The notes under the pieces: model-generated
What the model saw: the letters and a program-made list of their open reading frames with translations, nothing else
The model's database searches: none
What the model was told of the DNA's origin: nothing
Assembly (NCBI RefSeq): GCF_012641335.1
Contig: NZ_JABAID010000002.1
Location: 124,001 to 188,000, forward strand
Source: Novosphingobium sp. ERN07
Lineage (GTDB): Bacteria; Pseudomonadota; Alphaproteobacteria; Sphingomonadales; Sphingomonadaceae
Length of the DNA stretch: 64,000 nucleotides
Direction: 5' to 3'
Translations under genes and position numbers: made by a program
Shown here: piece by piece, positions 17,553 to 26,323 of the stretch
Numbering within the stretch: the first letter of the stretch is position 1
How the letters are laid out: each line of letters begins with the position of its first letter

Positions 17553-19100
17553 TCAGTAGGAACGGGCGATCAGGATCGTTTCAACCGCCGGTTCGCCCGT
17601 AAAGGGGCAGGTGCCGGTGGGCTTGGGCGCATCCAGCGGGGTGTTGCGGATGGTGAGCTTGAGCGCCTTGAGCTGTTCCACCACCTTTTCCAGCGCGGGG
17701 CCGGTGGGTTTGGACCAGCCCATTTCGACCCAGCCCGGATACTTGTTGCCATCCGCGAAATAGGCCTTGAGGCCATCGAGATCGGTCACGTCGCGCACGA
17801 TCTGCCCATCGCGGCGGGCGCGGGCTTGTTCGTAGAGCGCCGATTGGATGGCTTCGAGTTCGGACGCGGCGGCAGCGATGAACGCTTCCTTGGACTGGCC
17901 GACGAAGTTGGGCTTGGCGTCAAGCCGCCAGAGTTGATCGCGGCGCAGGGCTGAAACCTGTCCGCCTTCGGCATCGCGGCCTCCGATTTCGAGGATCAGC
18001 GGCGCGCCCTTCTTGACCCAGGCCCAGCGCTTTTGCGTAGCCTTGCCGGGGCGCTTGTCGAGCAGGACGCGGATGCGTTCACCGAAAGCGTTCTGCTTGG
18101 CGAGCGCGGCGCGGATTTCCTCGCAATAGGCGAGCAGCGCTTCGTCGCCATCGTTGTCGCGCAGCATGGGAAGAATGACGATTTGCTGCGGCGCTATCTG
18201 CGGCGGCACGCGAAGGCCATCGTCATCGCCGTGCGTCATGATCACGCCACCAATCAGGCGGGTGGAGACGCCCCACGATGTGGTGTGGGCGAGTGCCTGC
18301 TGGCCTTCCTTGTCCTGATAGCGGATGCCGGCGGCCTGTGCGAACGTGGTGCCGAGATAGTGCGAGGTGCCGGCTTGCAGTGCCTTGCCATCCTGCATCA
18401 TCGCTTCGATCGAGAAGGTTTCGACCGCGCCGGGGAAGCGTTCGTTCTCAGGCTTCGGCCCTGCGATCACCGGCATGGCCAGCGGGCCTTCGGCAAAGGC
18501 GCGATACATTTCGAGCGCGCGCAGTGTTTCAACCATCGCGTCCGCCTCGTCCGCATGAGCGGTGTGGCCTTCCTGCCAGAGGAACTCGCTCGTGCGCAGG
18601 AACATGCGAGTGCGCATTTCCCAGCGCACGACGTTGGCCCATTGGTTGACCATCAGAGGCAGATCGCGCCACGATTGCACCCAGCGCGCCATTGCCGAGC
18701 CGATCACCGTTTCAGAGGTGGGACGCACGACTAGGGGTTCTTCGAGCTTAGCTTCAGGATCAGGGGTGAGGCCGCCCTTCCCGTCAGAGATCAGGCGGTG
18801 GTGCGTGACTACCGCCATTTCCTTGGCGAAGCCTTCCACGTGCTCGGCTTCCTTGGCGAAGTAGGAGAGCGGGATGAAAAGCGGGAAGTAGCAGTTCTCG
18901 ACGCCTGCCTCCTTGATTTCAGCGTCCATCAGTTTCTGGATGCGTTCCCAGATGCCGTAGCCCCACGGCTTGATCACCATGCAGCCACGCACGCCGGATT
19001 CCTCGGCAAGCTCGGCCTCGGCGATGACGGCCTGATACCACTGGGCGAAGTCTTCGGCGCGCTTGACGTTGAGCGCGTGCTTGATTGCGGGCGTGTTCAT
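17553..19100 (-). CDS. proS: Prolyl-tRNA synthetase, short archaeal/eukaryote-like type
   Basis: Class II synthetase charging tRNA-Pro; 515 residues. It starts MNTPAIKHALNVKRAEDFAQWY and shows motif 2 (RWEMRTRMFLRTSEFLWQEGHTAH) and motif 3 (GVSTRLIGGVIMTHGDD). It lacks the large editing insertion of the Escherichia coli-type enzyme and has the C-terminal domain of the archaeal/eukaryotic group. This type is used by sphingomonads and supports the taxonomic placement. Transcribed alone on the minus strand; the phaR terminator lies just upstream. Confidence 0.93.
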   Translation of the reverse strand: MNTPAIKHALNVKRAEDFAQWYQAVIAEAELAEESGVRGCMVIKPWGYGIWERIQKLMDAEIKEAGVENCYFPLFIPLSYFAKEAEHVEGFAKEMAVVTHHRLISDGKGGLTPDPEAKLEEPLVVRPTSETVIGSAMARWVQSWRDLPLMVNQWANVVRWEMRTRMFLRTSEFLWQEGHTAHADEADAMVETLRALEMYRAFAEGPLAMPVIAGPKPENERFPGAVETFSIEAMMQDGKALQAGTSHYLGTTFAQAAGIRYQDKEGQQALAHTTSWGVSTRLIGGVIMTHGDDDGLRVPPQIAPQQIVILPMLRDNDGDEALLAYCEEIRAALAKQNAFGERIRVLLDKRPGKATQKRWAWVKKGAPLILEIGGRDAEGGQVSALRRDQLWRLDAKPNFVGQSKEAFIAAAASELEAIQSALYEQARARRDGQIVRDVTDLDGLKAYFADGNKYPGWVEMGWSKPTGPALEKVVEQLKALKLTIRNTPLDAPKPTGTCPFTGEPAVETILIARSY

Positions 19101-19120
19101 GGTTTCGCGCGTTAGAGCGC

Positions 19121-19161
19121 AAAGAAAAATCCCGCAATGCCCGGTTTGGGAATTGCGGGAT
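19121..19161 (-). terminator. Rho-independent terminator of phaR
   Basis: On the minus strand a 10-bp perfect stem (ATCCCGCAAT/ATTGCGGGAT) with a 13-nt loop is followed by TTTTTCTTT. It lies about 20 bp after the phaR stop codon. Confidence 0.9.
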
Positions 19162-19181
19162 CTAACGTGTTTGCAACGCTG

Positions 19182-19733
19182 TCAGTTCGAAAGCTGATCC
19201 AGCTTCTTCTGCATTTCGGCCATCTGCTTGCGCAGGACATCGAGATCATCAGCCTCAGCAGCAGGCTTTTGCTCTTCCGCCGTGGCAGCGCCGGGCACGA
19301 ACGCGGCTGCGGCAGCCTTGAACATTTCCATGTTGCGCTGCGCCAACTGGGCGAGCGGGTTGGAGCCGAGGCTGTCTTCGATTGCCTTGCGCATCTTGGC
19401 CTGATTATCGCGGAAATGTTCCATCGACGCTTCGAGATAGCCGGGCAGGAATGCCTGCATCGAATTGCCATACATCGAAATCAACTGGCGCAAAAAGTTC
19501 GTCGGCAGCATCTGCTCTCCGGCGGCTTCTTCTTCCATGATGATCTGCGTGAGGATCGCGTGCGTAAGATCCGCACCCGTCTTCGCATCCATCACTTTGA
19601 AATCGACATTATCCTTCACCATCTGCGCGAGATGGTCGAGCGTGATGTAGCTCGATGTGCTGGTATTGTAGAGGCGACGGTTAGCATATTTTTTGATTAT
19701 AACCGTGCCGCCATTCTTGGAATCACTTGCCAT
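19182..19733 (-). CDS. phaR: Polyhydroxyalkanoate synthesis repressor PhaR
   Basis: 183-residue DNA- and PHA-binding regulator. The diagnostic N-terminal domain VIIKKYANRRLYNTSTSSYITL lies at about 10-31, followed by the PHB-accumulation regulatory domain with QIIMEEEAAGEQMLPTNFLRQLI (about 62-84). The C-terminus is Ala/Glu-rich with a short coiled coil (LDVLRKQMAEMQKKLDQL). PhaR represses phasin and itself and is released by binding PHA granules. Start chosen at MASDSK (19733). No pha synthase gene is adjacent. The AT-rich upstream region (19734-19812) probably holds its promoter. Confidence 0.93.
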   Translation of the reverse strand: MASDSKNGGTVIIKKYANRRLYNTSTSSYITLDHLAQMVKDNVDFKVMDAKTGADLTHAILTQIIMEEEAAGEQMLPTNFLRQLISMYGNSMQAFLPGYLEASMEHFRDNQAKMRKAIEDSLGSNPLAQLAQRNMEMFKAAAAAFVPGAATAEEQKPAAEADDLDVLRKQMAEMQKKLDQLSN

Positions 19734-19812
19734 AGTCTGGCACCCCACTGCGACGTGTCTATAGTATTAGCACGTGCAGTATGTGCAGCGCAACAAATCT
19801 AAACAAGTAGCG

Positions 19813-20967
19813 TTAACAACCGGTTTGGCGCGAAAAACGCCGTCCCATCAGCGTCAACAGCTCATATTGAGACAGGCCACTGGCGGCGGATGCAGCACGA
19901 AGATCATAATCTGCAGCAAGCCAATCGCCCTCGCCGCAATCCCGCAGAGCGGTAAGGTCAACAATTGTCAGATCCATAGACACGCGGCCCAGCACAGGCG
20001 TGCGCTGGCCGTGCCAGAGGAAATGGCCCTGACCTGTCCAGCAACGAAGATAGCCATCGGCATAACCCACGGACAGGACACCAACTCGCATAGGTTTATC
20101 GGCGCAGAACAAAGCGTTGTAGCCAACTTTTGCACCGGCATCGAGGTTTCGCACTTGCATGATCATCGCCTCGGGCCGGGCAACCTGCCTGATCACATCG
20201 CCGAGTTCGGGGCGGGCGATGCCCCCGTAGAGTGCGATACCGGGACGGGTCAGATCGGCATGATAGGCATCACCCAAGGCGATACCAGCGCTGTTGGCAA
20301 GACTGTAGCGACGCGCCGCAACCGTGTGGCGGACCGTTTCGAAGTGCCGAAGCTGATTGACATTCTGGGCGCAATCTTCGTCCGCACTGGCAAGATGGCT
20401 GAGGCAGATGTCAATATCGAGCGCCGCGAGTACTGCTTCGTTCAATTGCGCCATTTCTAGTCCGAGGCGATTCATCCCGGTGTCCACCATGAGATGACAC
20501 GCGCCGCCCCCCGATTCTGTCCAAAGGCGAATCTGGTGCAGGCTGTTGAGCACCGGACGCACGCCTGTGCTGCGCGCAAATTCTGCTTCGTCACGGTTAA
20601 CCGGTCCGTGCAGCACGGCGATCTGTTCTGCCGGGACAAGCGGAAGCAGGTCAGGAACCTCGCTCCAATGCGCAACAAAGAAATCACGGCAACCAGCATT
20701 GGCAAGCACCGGCACAACCCGCCCCGCACCCAACCCATAGGCATCAGCCTTTACCGCAGCCCCGGCCGCAGCACGCCCAGACAGGGCATCCAGCGCACGC
20801 CAGTTTGAAGCGAGTGCGTGGGAATCCAGCGAGAGGCGTAGCGTAGCGGGAGGGAGAGCAGAAATATCAGTCGTCCGTGAAATCGGCGGGCAGTCCCGGC
20901 TTGAGGCCCCAGAGAGCCACGAGGAAACCGACAAGCACCACGACCCAAGTATACCATAGCCCGGCAT
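19813..20967 (-). CDS. alr: Alanine racemase
   Basis: PLP enzyme converting L- to D-Ala for peptidoglycan. PLP Lys in AAVKADAYGLGAG, catalytic Tyr in VGYNALF, and RVSMDLTIVDL near the C-terminus are all present. Family resemblance begins at about SALPPATLRLSLDSHALASNW. The true start is unclear: the only ATG (20967) would overlap the upstream transporter gene by 101 bp, while no ATG lies closer; TTG codons within the overlap are candidates. The real protein is probably about 350-360 residues. Coupling to the transporter is likely. Confidence 0.9.
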   Translation of the reverse strand: MPGYGILGSWCLSVSSWLSGASSRDCPPISRTTDISALPPATLRLSLDSHALASNWRALDALSGRAAAGAAVKADAYGLGAGRVVPVLANAGCRDFFVAHWSEVPDLLPLVPAEQIAVLHGPVNRDEAEFARSTGVRPVLNSLHQIRLWTESGGGACHLMVDTGMNRLGLEMAQLNEAVLAALDIDICLSHLASADEDCAQNVNQLRHFETVRHTVAARRYSLANSAGIALGDAYHADLTRPGIALYGGIARPELGDVIRQVARPEAMIMQVRNLDAGAKVGYNALFCADKPMRVGVLSVGYADGYLRCWTGQGHFLWHGQRTPVLGRVSMDLTIVDLTALRDCGEGDWLAADYDLRAASAASGLSQYELLTLMGRRFSRQTGC

Positions 20968-22483
20968 AAGGATCGCCGGTGCGGGCCACGATGTAGCTGG
21001 AAATCAGCGGCAGGAAACCCCCGAAATAGCCGGTGCCGAGATGATAGGGAATCGACATCGAACTGTAGCGGATACGCGGGGGGAACATTTCGGACAGTAG
21101 CGCTGCCACCGGCCCGTAGGTGGCGCCCGACAGGGCCATCAGCGCCAGCAAGCCGACCAGCACCAGTGCGAGCCGCGCCGGCGATGGCGTGACTTTTGCA
21201 AAGTCATAACCGTGCGTGGAAAGGTCGGCCTGCAAAGCCTTGATCCGCACAGCGGCCTTGTCATCCCAGGGATAGGACGTGGTGGCCATCGCTGCGCCGC
21301 CAACGGTGGCCGTGAAGACTGGCCCGGTCTCAAGCTGATAGCTGATCCCCGATGCGGCCAGATCAGACAGCAGCTTTGCGCACCGGCTGGATTGTTCGGC
21401 AGCGAAGGGGCTGTAATTGCAATCCGGCCCATATACGACCACCGGATTGCGCTGCGCAGCAGCGGCAAGGCCGGGGTTGGCGGAAGAGCCGATGAGCCAG
21501 AACACCGGGAAGAGCAGCAACAAGGTGAGCGCATAACCGATCACAATCGGCTTTTTGCGGCCCACCCGGTCTGACCACGCCCCGGCGATCAGATAGAACA
21601 CCATGCCAATCGCCCCGCCGATGCCGACGGTGATCTCTGCAAGCGTATCATCCATGCGCGCGGCGGATTTGAGGAAGCTGAGGCTTGAGAACATCGCGGT
21701 GTACCAGATCACCGTGAGGCCTGCCGCGATGCCGAACAGCGCAATGAAGATGCGCCGCTTGTTTCCGGGATAAGTGAAACTTTCGACGAAGGGATTGCCA
21801 GCGAGTTCGCCCTGTTCCTTCATCGCCTTGAACACCGGGCTTTCCGACAGCTTCAGCCGCATCCACAGCGAAATGGCCAGCAGCGCGAGGCTGACGAGGA
21901 AGGGCACGCGCCAACCCCAGCTTGTCCAGACGGCCTCGCTCATCAGCGACTTGCTGGACAAAACAACGATCAGGCTGAGCACGAAGCCGCCAACCACGCT
22001 GGCCTGAATATAGCTGGTGTAATAACCGCGCCTGCCGCCGGGCGCATGTTCGGCAACATAGATCGCCGCGCCGCCATATTCGCCGCCCAGTGCGAGGCCT
22101 TGCAGCACGCGTAGGAACAGGACGATGGCAGGTGCAAAAAGGCCTATGCTCTCTGCCGAGGGGATCAGACCGACGCCTGCCGTGGCGATGCCCATCAGCG
22201 TCACCGTGACGAGGAAGGTATATTTGCGGCCCAGCTTGTCGCCCAGATAGCCGAAAAGTATTGCGCCCAACGGGCGGAATCCGAAGCCGACCGCGAACCC
22301 CGCCCAGACCAGTAGCACTTGCAGCGTGGCATTGTCTGACGGGAAGAAGGTTTTGCCGATGATCGCGGCGAGCGTGCCGTAGATGAAGAAATCGTACCAT
22401 TCGAACACCGTGCCCGCAGAACTTGCCGCGATGACAAGGCGGATATCGGATGCGCTTGGTTCAAGCGGTCCGTCTTCGGACAT
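20867..22483 (-). CDS. MFS transporter, metabolite:proton symporter (MHS) family
   Basis: Inner-membrane carrier of 538 residues from Met 22483 (MSEDGPLEPSASD); an in-frame TTG extends it to 22555. Family marks: AGTVFEWYDFFIYGTLA in TM1, GYLGDKLGRKYTF in the loop 2-3, ALGGEYGGAAIYVAEHAP in TM5 and SDRVGRKK in the second half. These match the ShiA/ProP/KgtP group of organic acid or osmolyte symporters. A roughly 110-residue non-membrane insertion (QRNPVVVYGPDCNYS onward) precedes the last TM helices. Substrate unknown. The 3' end overlaps the alr reading frame. Confidence 0.85.
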   Translation of the reverse strand: MSEDGPLEPSASDIRLVIAASSAGTVFEWYDFFIYGTLAAIIGKTFFPSDNATLQVLLVWAGFAVGFGFRPLGAILFGYLGDKLGRKYTFLVTVTLMGIATAGVGLIPSAESIGLFAPAIVLFLRVLQGLALGGEYGGAAIYVAEHAPGGRRGYYTSYIQASVVGGFVLSLIVVLSSKSLMSEAVWTSWGWRVPFLVSLALLAISLWMRLKLSESPVFKAMKEQGELAGNPFVESFTYPGNKRRIFIALFGIAAGLTVIWYTAMFSSLSFLKSAARMDDTLAEITVGIGGAIGMVFYLIAGAWSDRVGRKKPIVIGYALTLLLLFPVFWLIGSSANPGLAAAAQRNPVVVYGPDCNYSPFAAEQSSRCAKLLSDLAASGISYQLETGPVFTATVGGAAMATTSYPWDDKAAVRIKALQADLSTHGYDFAKVTPSPARLALVLVGLLALMALSGATYGPVAALLSEMFPPRIRYSSMSIPYHLGTGYFGGFLPLISSYIVARTGDPYAGLWYTWVVVLVGFLVALWGLKPGLPADFTDD

Positions 22484-22603
22484 TCCGTTGCTGGCAATGC
22501 TGGCTGACACGCTGAACTTCCCCCGGACGATCTTATTGAATGGGGCTGTAGCCAAGCGGCAGGGCGCGCGGCAAGCCCCGCAAATAATCAGATGCAGATT
22601 GAA

Positions 22604-23035
22604 TCAGCACTGATCGGGTGTGGGGAGTGCATCCAGTGCAGCGTCCCAGGCCAGCAGTATGGCGCCGTGCCGCGCAGGATAGGTGCGCGCGGTGGTGAGA
22701 AGATCAAGCTCTGGCCAATCGGGTTGCGGCCCTTCGCCCGCCAGCCAATCGGCCAAGGCCGCGCGGGATGCGGCAATGCTGACCTGATCACGGCCCTTTG
22801 CCGATCGGACGAAAAGCGCGGCTGCGGCCTGCCCGACGGCGCAGGCATGGGGGCGCAGGCCGATGGCTGTGATGGCACCGGCGGCATCGGTGGCGAGCGC
22901 GATGTCGATCGTGCTGCCGCAACAGCGCGAACGGGCGTTGCCTTTATGCGGGAGCGCTTCATCCCACGGCGCGGCGGAAAGTTCCATTGCCAGCGCCAGA
23001 ACTTCGGGCGTGTACAGCCCACGGCCTGCGCTCAT
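22604..23035 (-). CDS. IscU/NifU N-terminal-like iron-sulfur scaffold protein
   Basis: 143 residues from the Met at 23035 (MSAGRGLYTPEVLALA). Two of the family's Cys-containing blocks are visible (SRCCGSTIDIA and RPHACAVGQAAAALF), the second matching the IscU G-x-A/C-x-A pattern. The third conserved Cys region is replaced by TYPARHGAILLAWDAAL with His. It resembles the divergent iron-sulfur scaffold-like proteins of sphingomonads, so scaffold function is plausible but not certain. It starts 1 bp after the cvpA stop codon, and no isc or suf genes are nearby. Confidence 0.75.
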   Translation of the reverse strand: MSAGRGLYTPEVLALAMELSAAPWDEALPHKGNARSRCCGSTIDIALATDAAGAITAIGLRPHACAVGQAAAALFVRSAKGRDQVSIAASRAALADWLAGEGPQPDWPELDLLTTARTYPARHGAILLAWDAALDALPTPDQC

Positions 23036-23036
23036 C

Positions 23037-23591
23037 TCAGTTTCCGAGAACCTGCTGACGGGCCTTGCGCCGGGCAACTTCGCTGGCCTGTTCGGCAGCC
23101 TGTTCACGCCGTTCGGAAATCAGGGTGAGCAATTCTTCGCTGGCGGCATTGAGGAAGGGATATGTGCGCGCTTCGGTGATCCATTGCGGGCGGCCATCTT
23201 CGCCCCAGGCAAGATCATAGCCGAAGACCACGATAGAATAGCCGAGTACGACGATAATGAAGCCTTTCACCGCGCCGAAGCCGAAACCGAGCAACCGGTC
23301 TATCGGCCCGATGGCGGAATCACGACTGGCGCTGCCGATGCGGCGGGCAAACATGCGCGTGGCGATATAGGGGCCAAGCAGAAGCAGGAAAAAGGCGAGA
23401 ACGCCCGCGCCGGTTTCGGTCGGCAGATGGGCGGCGAGCCAGTAAGTCAGGCTTTCGTGGAAATAGTGAACGGCCAGCAGCGCAAGGCACCATGCGGCAA
23501 GCGATAGCACTTCTTCAACGAAGCCGCGCATGAAGCCGCCGACGGCGCCGATGCCGACGAGGATCAGAATTACATAATCGAAGCCGGTCAT
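23037..23591 (-). CDS. cvpA: CvpA-family inner-membrane protein
   Basis: 184 residues, four predicted TM helices (about 4-22, 27-45, 64-84, 106-124), with the typical start MTGFDYVILILVGIGAVGGFMRGFVEE and the RIGSASRDSAIGPIDRLLGFGFG block. CvpA proteins affect colicin V export and envelope stress tolerance; mechanism uncertain. It lies between radA (13 bp upstream) and the IscU-like gene in one minus-strand operon. Confidence 0.87.
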   Translation of the reverse strand: MTGFDYVILILVGIGAVGGFMRGFVEEVLSLAAWCLALLAVHYFHESLTYWLAAHLPTETGAGVLAFFLLLLGPYIATRMFARRIGSASRDSAIGPIDRLLGFGFGAVKGFIIVVLGYSIVVFGYDLAWGEDGRPQWITEARTYPFLNAASEELLTLISERREQAAEQASEVARRKARQQVLGN

Positions 23592-23604
23592 TTCGCGTGC
23601 GAAC

Positions 23605-24972
23605 CTATGAGCCGCCCATCACGCGGTCAATCAGATTTGGCAGCAGCTTGAGCGGCGAATAGCGCAGACCATCGACCTTTTCGGCTCCGGCTTCTGGCCC
23701 GCAGCCAAGCCGGAAGCCCAGTTTGGCCGCTTCGCGCAGGCGCACTGGGGTGTGGGCGACGGGACGCACTTCGCCCGCCAGCGATATTTCGCCAAACCAG
23801 ATCGAGGCGGGCGGCAATGGCCTGTCGGACAAGGCAGAGACGAGCGCAGCGGCCACGGCAAGATCGGCGGCAGGATCGGTCAACCGGTAGCCGCCAGCGA
23901 CGTTGAGATAGACTTCAGCAGTGGAGAAACTGAGGCCGCAGCGCGCCTCAAGCACAGCGAGAAGCATGGCGAGACGGCCCGAATCCCAACCCACCACGGC
24001 GCGACGCGGCGTGGCACCGCTTGCAAGGCGAACGGTAAGCGCCTGAATTTCCACCAGCACGGGCCGCGTACCTTCAAGCGCGGGGAAGACCGCGCTGCCC
24101 GCCACCTGATCCTCGCGTCCGGACAGGAACAGCATCGAAGGGTTGCCCACCTCCTCAAGCCCTGCCCCGGCCATTGCGAAAACGCCGATTTCGTCGACGG
24201 CACCGAAGCGGTTCTTGATCGCGCGCAGGATGCGATATTGGTGGCTACGTTCACCTTCGAAGCTCATCACCACATCGACCATGTGTTCCAGCACGCGCGG
24301 GCCTGCAATAGAGCCGTCTTTCGTGACGTGGCCGACGAGGACGAGCGCGACGCCGTTCTCCTTGGCATAGCGGATCAGTTCGAACGCGCAGCCGCGCACC
24401 TGGCTGACCGTGCCGGGCGCGCCTTCGATCTGATCGGAATGCATGGTCTGGATCGAATCGATCACCAGCAGCGCAGGCGGTGGCATCGTGCCCAGCGTGG
24501 TCAGGATATCGCGCACCGAAGTGGTGGAGGCGAGCCGGATGGGGGCTTTGCCCAAGCCCAGACGATCGGCACGCAGGCGGATTTGATCGGACGCTTCTTC
24601 GCCACTGATATAGACCGCAGTCCCGCCCGACATCGCCACTTTGGCAGAGGCCTGAAGCAGCAGGGTGGATTTGCCAATGCCGGGATCGCCACCCATCAGG
24701 ATAGCGCAGCCGGGCACCAAGCCTCCGCCTAGTGCGCGGTCAAATTCTGCAATGCCCGTCTGCCGACGCTGCGGCAGGGCAACCGGTTCATCAAGGCTGA
24801 CAAAGGCAACGCGACGGCCCCCGCTGGACAGATCATGCTTTGCCGAGAAGACGGTTTCGGGCGCTTCTTCGGCCAGCGTGTTCCATTCGCTGCAATCGGC
24901 GCACTGGCCCTGCCAACGGTTGGTGACACTGCCACAGGCCTGACAGACATAACGGCGTTTGGGTTTGGCCAT
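23605..24972 (-). CDS. radA: DNA repair/branch migration protein RadA (Sms)
   Basis: 455 residues. N-terminal C4 zinc finger (CQACGSVTNRWQGQCADC, about 10-27), RecA-like ATPase with Walker A GDPGIGKST near residue 95, the RadA-specific KNRFGAVDEIGVF motif near 255, and a Lon protease-like C-terminal domain (about 285-455) without the protease Ser-Lys dyad function. RadA drives branch migration of recombination intermediates. First gene of the radA-cvpA-iscU-like operon. Confidence 0.95.
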   Translation of the reverse strand: MAKPKRRYVCQACGSVTNRWQGQCADCSEWNTLAEEAPETVFSAKHDLSSGGRRVAFVSLDEPVALPQRRQTGIAEFDRALGGGLVPGCAILMGGDPGIGKSTLLLQASAKVAMSGGTAVYISGEEASDQIRLRADRLGLGKAPIRLASTTSVRDILTTLGTMPPPALLVIDSIQTMHSDQIEGAPGTVSQVRGCAFELIRYAKENGVALVLVGHVTKDGSIAGPRVLEHMVDVVMSFEGERSHQYRILRAIKNRFGAVDEIGVFAMAGAGLEEVGNPSMLFLSGREDQVAGSAVFPALEGTRPVLVEIQALTVRLASGATPRRAVVGWDSGRLAMLLAVLEARCGLSFSTAEVYLNVAGGYRLTDPAADLAVAAALVSALSDRPLPPASIWFGEISLAGEVRPVAHTPVRLREAAKLGFRLGCGPEAGAEKVDGLRYSPLKLLPNLIDRVMGGS

Positions 24973-25090
24973 GTGGCTCGCATATCAGAACATAGGTGGA
25001 ACGCAAGCAATGTCGCGCCATTCCGGTAGCAATTCGCTAACCACGAAACTTGGCGCGATCCTTAACATGCGGAGGCTATGAGCATAGGTA

Positions 25091-25606
25091 ATGGCCCGTA
25101 AGTCTACCCAGTTTCTCGGCATCGATCCGAAGATGTACCGCCACTTTGCGGCGCTGACGCTTGGCATTTCGTGCACTGTGTCGCTTTTTGCCGATGGCGA
25201 GGCACAGCAAGCGATGGCGCAAAGCCAGAAGCAGGCCGAACTCAAGCGTGCCGAACGGCAGAAGTTCGGCAGCACGAAGCTGGCCGATCACCGCAGCGAT
25301 GAGGCCAAACGCCCCCGTTCATCGGGCTATCGCGATGGTCTGGACGCGCCGATGGACACAGGTGGAGACGGTGTTGGCGGCATTATCCCGGCCAATATGG
25401 CCGTGGGCGCAGCCCCCGTGATCGTGGAAATCGATCAGGCAGCGCTGGCGCGCATGACACCGCAACAACGCGCTGCTTATCTCAAAGTGCTGGAAACCGA
25501 ACGCCGCAAGCGCATGGCGCAAGGACCGGTGGTGCCCACACAGGCGCAGATCGAAGCTCTGGCGGCGGATTCTGCGCTGCGATCCGGTTCGGAAAGCATC
25601 GACTGA
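25091..25606 (+). CDS. Conserved hypothetical protein with N-terminal hydrophobic segment
   Basis: 171 residues, not recognised as a named family. A basic N-terminus and one hydrophobic stretch (HFAALTLGISCTVSLFADG, about 18-36) suggest a membrane anchor or signal; the rest is polar, with a Gly/Asp-rich middle and a helical C-terminus (MTPQQRAAYLKVLETERRKRMAQ). Codon use and GC match the neighbours. Divergent from radA. No function proposed. Confidence 0.7.
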   Translation: MARKSTQFLGIDPKMYRHFAALTLGISCTVSLFADGEAQQAMAQSQKQAELKRAERQKFGSTKLADHRSDEAKRPRSSGYRDGLDAPMDTGGDGVGGIIPANMAVGAAPVIVEIDQAALARMTPQQRAAYLKVLETERRKRMAQGPVVPTQAQIEALAADSALRSGSESID

Positions 25607-25675
25607 AACGTCGCAGATACTTCGAAATCAAGCCCGATGCAGCCGCTTGAACAGGCGGTGCGACGCGGCGAACGT

Positions 25676-25707
25676 GCTTAAGCTTGAAAAAGCTTAAGCT
25701 TGAAAAA
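25676..25707. repeat. 16-bp perfect tandem duplication at the start of a peptide ORF
   Basis: GCTTAAGCTTGAAAAA occurs twice head to tail. Without the second copy, GTG 25674 would read straight into the ORF as (M)LKLEKEVLNQ. With it, that frame hits a stop (TAA at 25695) and a TTG at 25684 becomes the only in-frame start. Confidence 0.9.
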
Positions 25708-26028
25708 GAAGTGCTAAATCAGGTTCCGCTCACGGGAGAGGCACGTGCTGAAACAGGGCTTCAAGCGCCGGTTGGCGTTGGATGGGATATTGGCGAATGC
25801 ACCTTGCTCGCGGAGGGATGCTCTAATGGGATCGGCATCTTGGGCTTGACCTGCGGGCAGGATTGTTTCCGCACCTACACCATCGAGGAGGTCGTCGGCA
25901 GCATCGGGTCCGTCACGCGTCAATCAATGTCGGTCATGTCAGATCGGCTCATGCCAAAGCTGAATGAGATCATCGCGCGAAAGATGAAGCTATGGAATCG
26001 CCCCACTACGCATCACGGCATGGCTTAG
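25684..26028 (+). CDS. Orphan Cys-rich peptide ORF with lanthipeptide-like leader (possible RiPP precursor or remnant)
   Basis: 114 codons from TTG 25684. The N-terminus MKKLKLEKEVLNQV resembles the K-L-x-L-x-K-E-x-L leader block of class I lanthipeptide precursors (family pattern recalled, not searched). A Cys/Thr/Ser-containing segment follows (GECTLLAEGCSNGIGILGLT then CGQDCFRTYT, about 37-67) with four Cys. The remaining 47 residues (MSDRLMPKLNEIIARKMKLW region) are unlike a core peptide, so a downstream frameshift is possible. No LanB/LanC/LanM or radical SAM gene is nearby. No clear ribosome site. May be a decaying gene. Confidence 0.4.
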   Translation: MKKLKLEKEVLNQVPLTGEARAETGLQAPVGVGWDIGECTLLAEGCSNGIGILGLTCGQDCFRTYTIEEVVGSIGSVTRQSMSVMSDRLMPKLNEIIARKMKLWNRPTTHHGMA

Positions 26029-26323
26029 CTGCAACAACGCGCTGCTCTGCCCAGCGTCCGACCCGCGCATGGGCAAAGTTCCATTTGCCCTAGCGCTCGC
26101 ACATGTCACGCCAGTTGCAGCCGAATCGCAACACATCAAACATGCCATTCAAAAAGTAGGTTAGCGCCAAATGGGCGGGACTAGTGCCCTCACACAGAGG
26201 GCAGAACGGGGCGATCAATTCCCATTTGGCATCCGACAAATCCCCACAATCCATGACTGCTCACCAAAGAACAGTCATGGATCAGAACTCATCGCGGTTG
26301 GGAATCCCTTGTGGCAACGAGGC
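26029..26323. other. Hairpin-rich intergenic region
   Basis: 295 bp with no convincing ORF but three perfect short stem-loops: GGGCAAA/TTTGCCC at 26071-26090, GCCCTC/GAGGGC at 26186-26202 and CCATGACTG/CAGTCATGG at 26251-26280. None has a T-run. It could be the end of a structured RNA or the scar of a mobile repeat. Confidence 0.5.
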
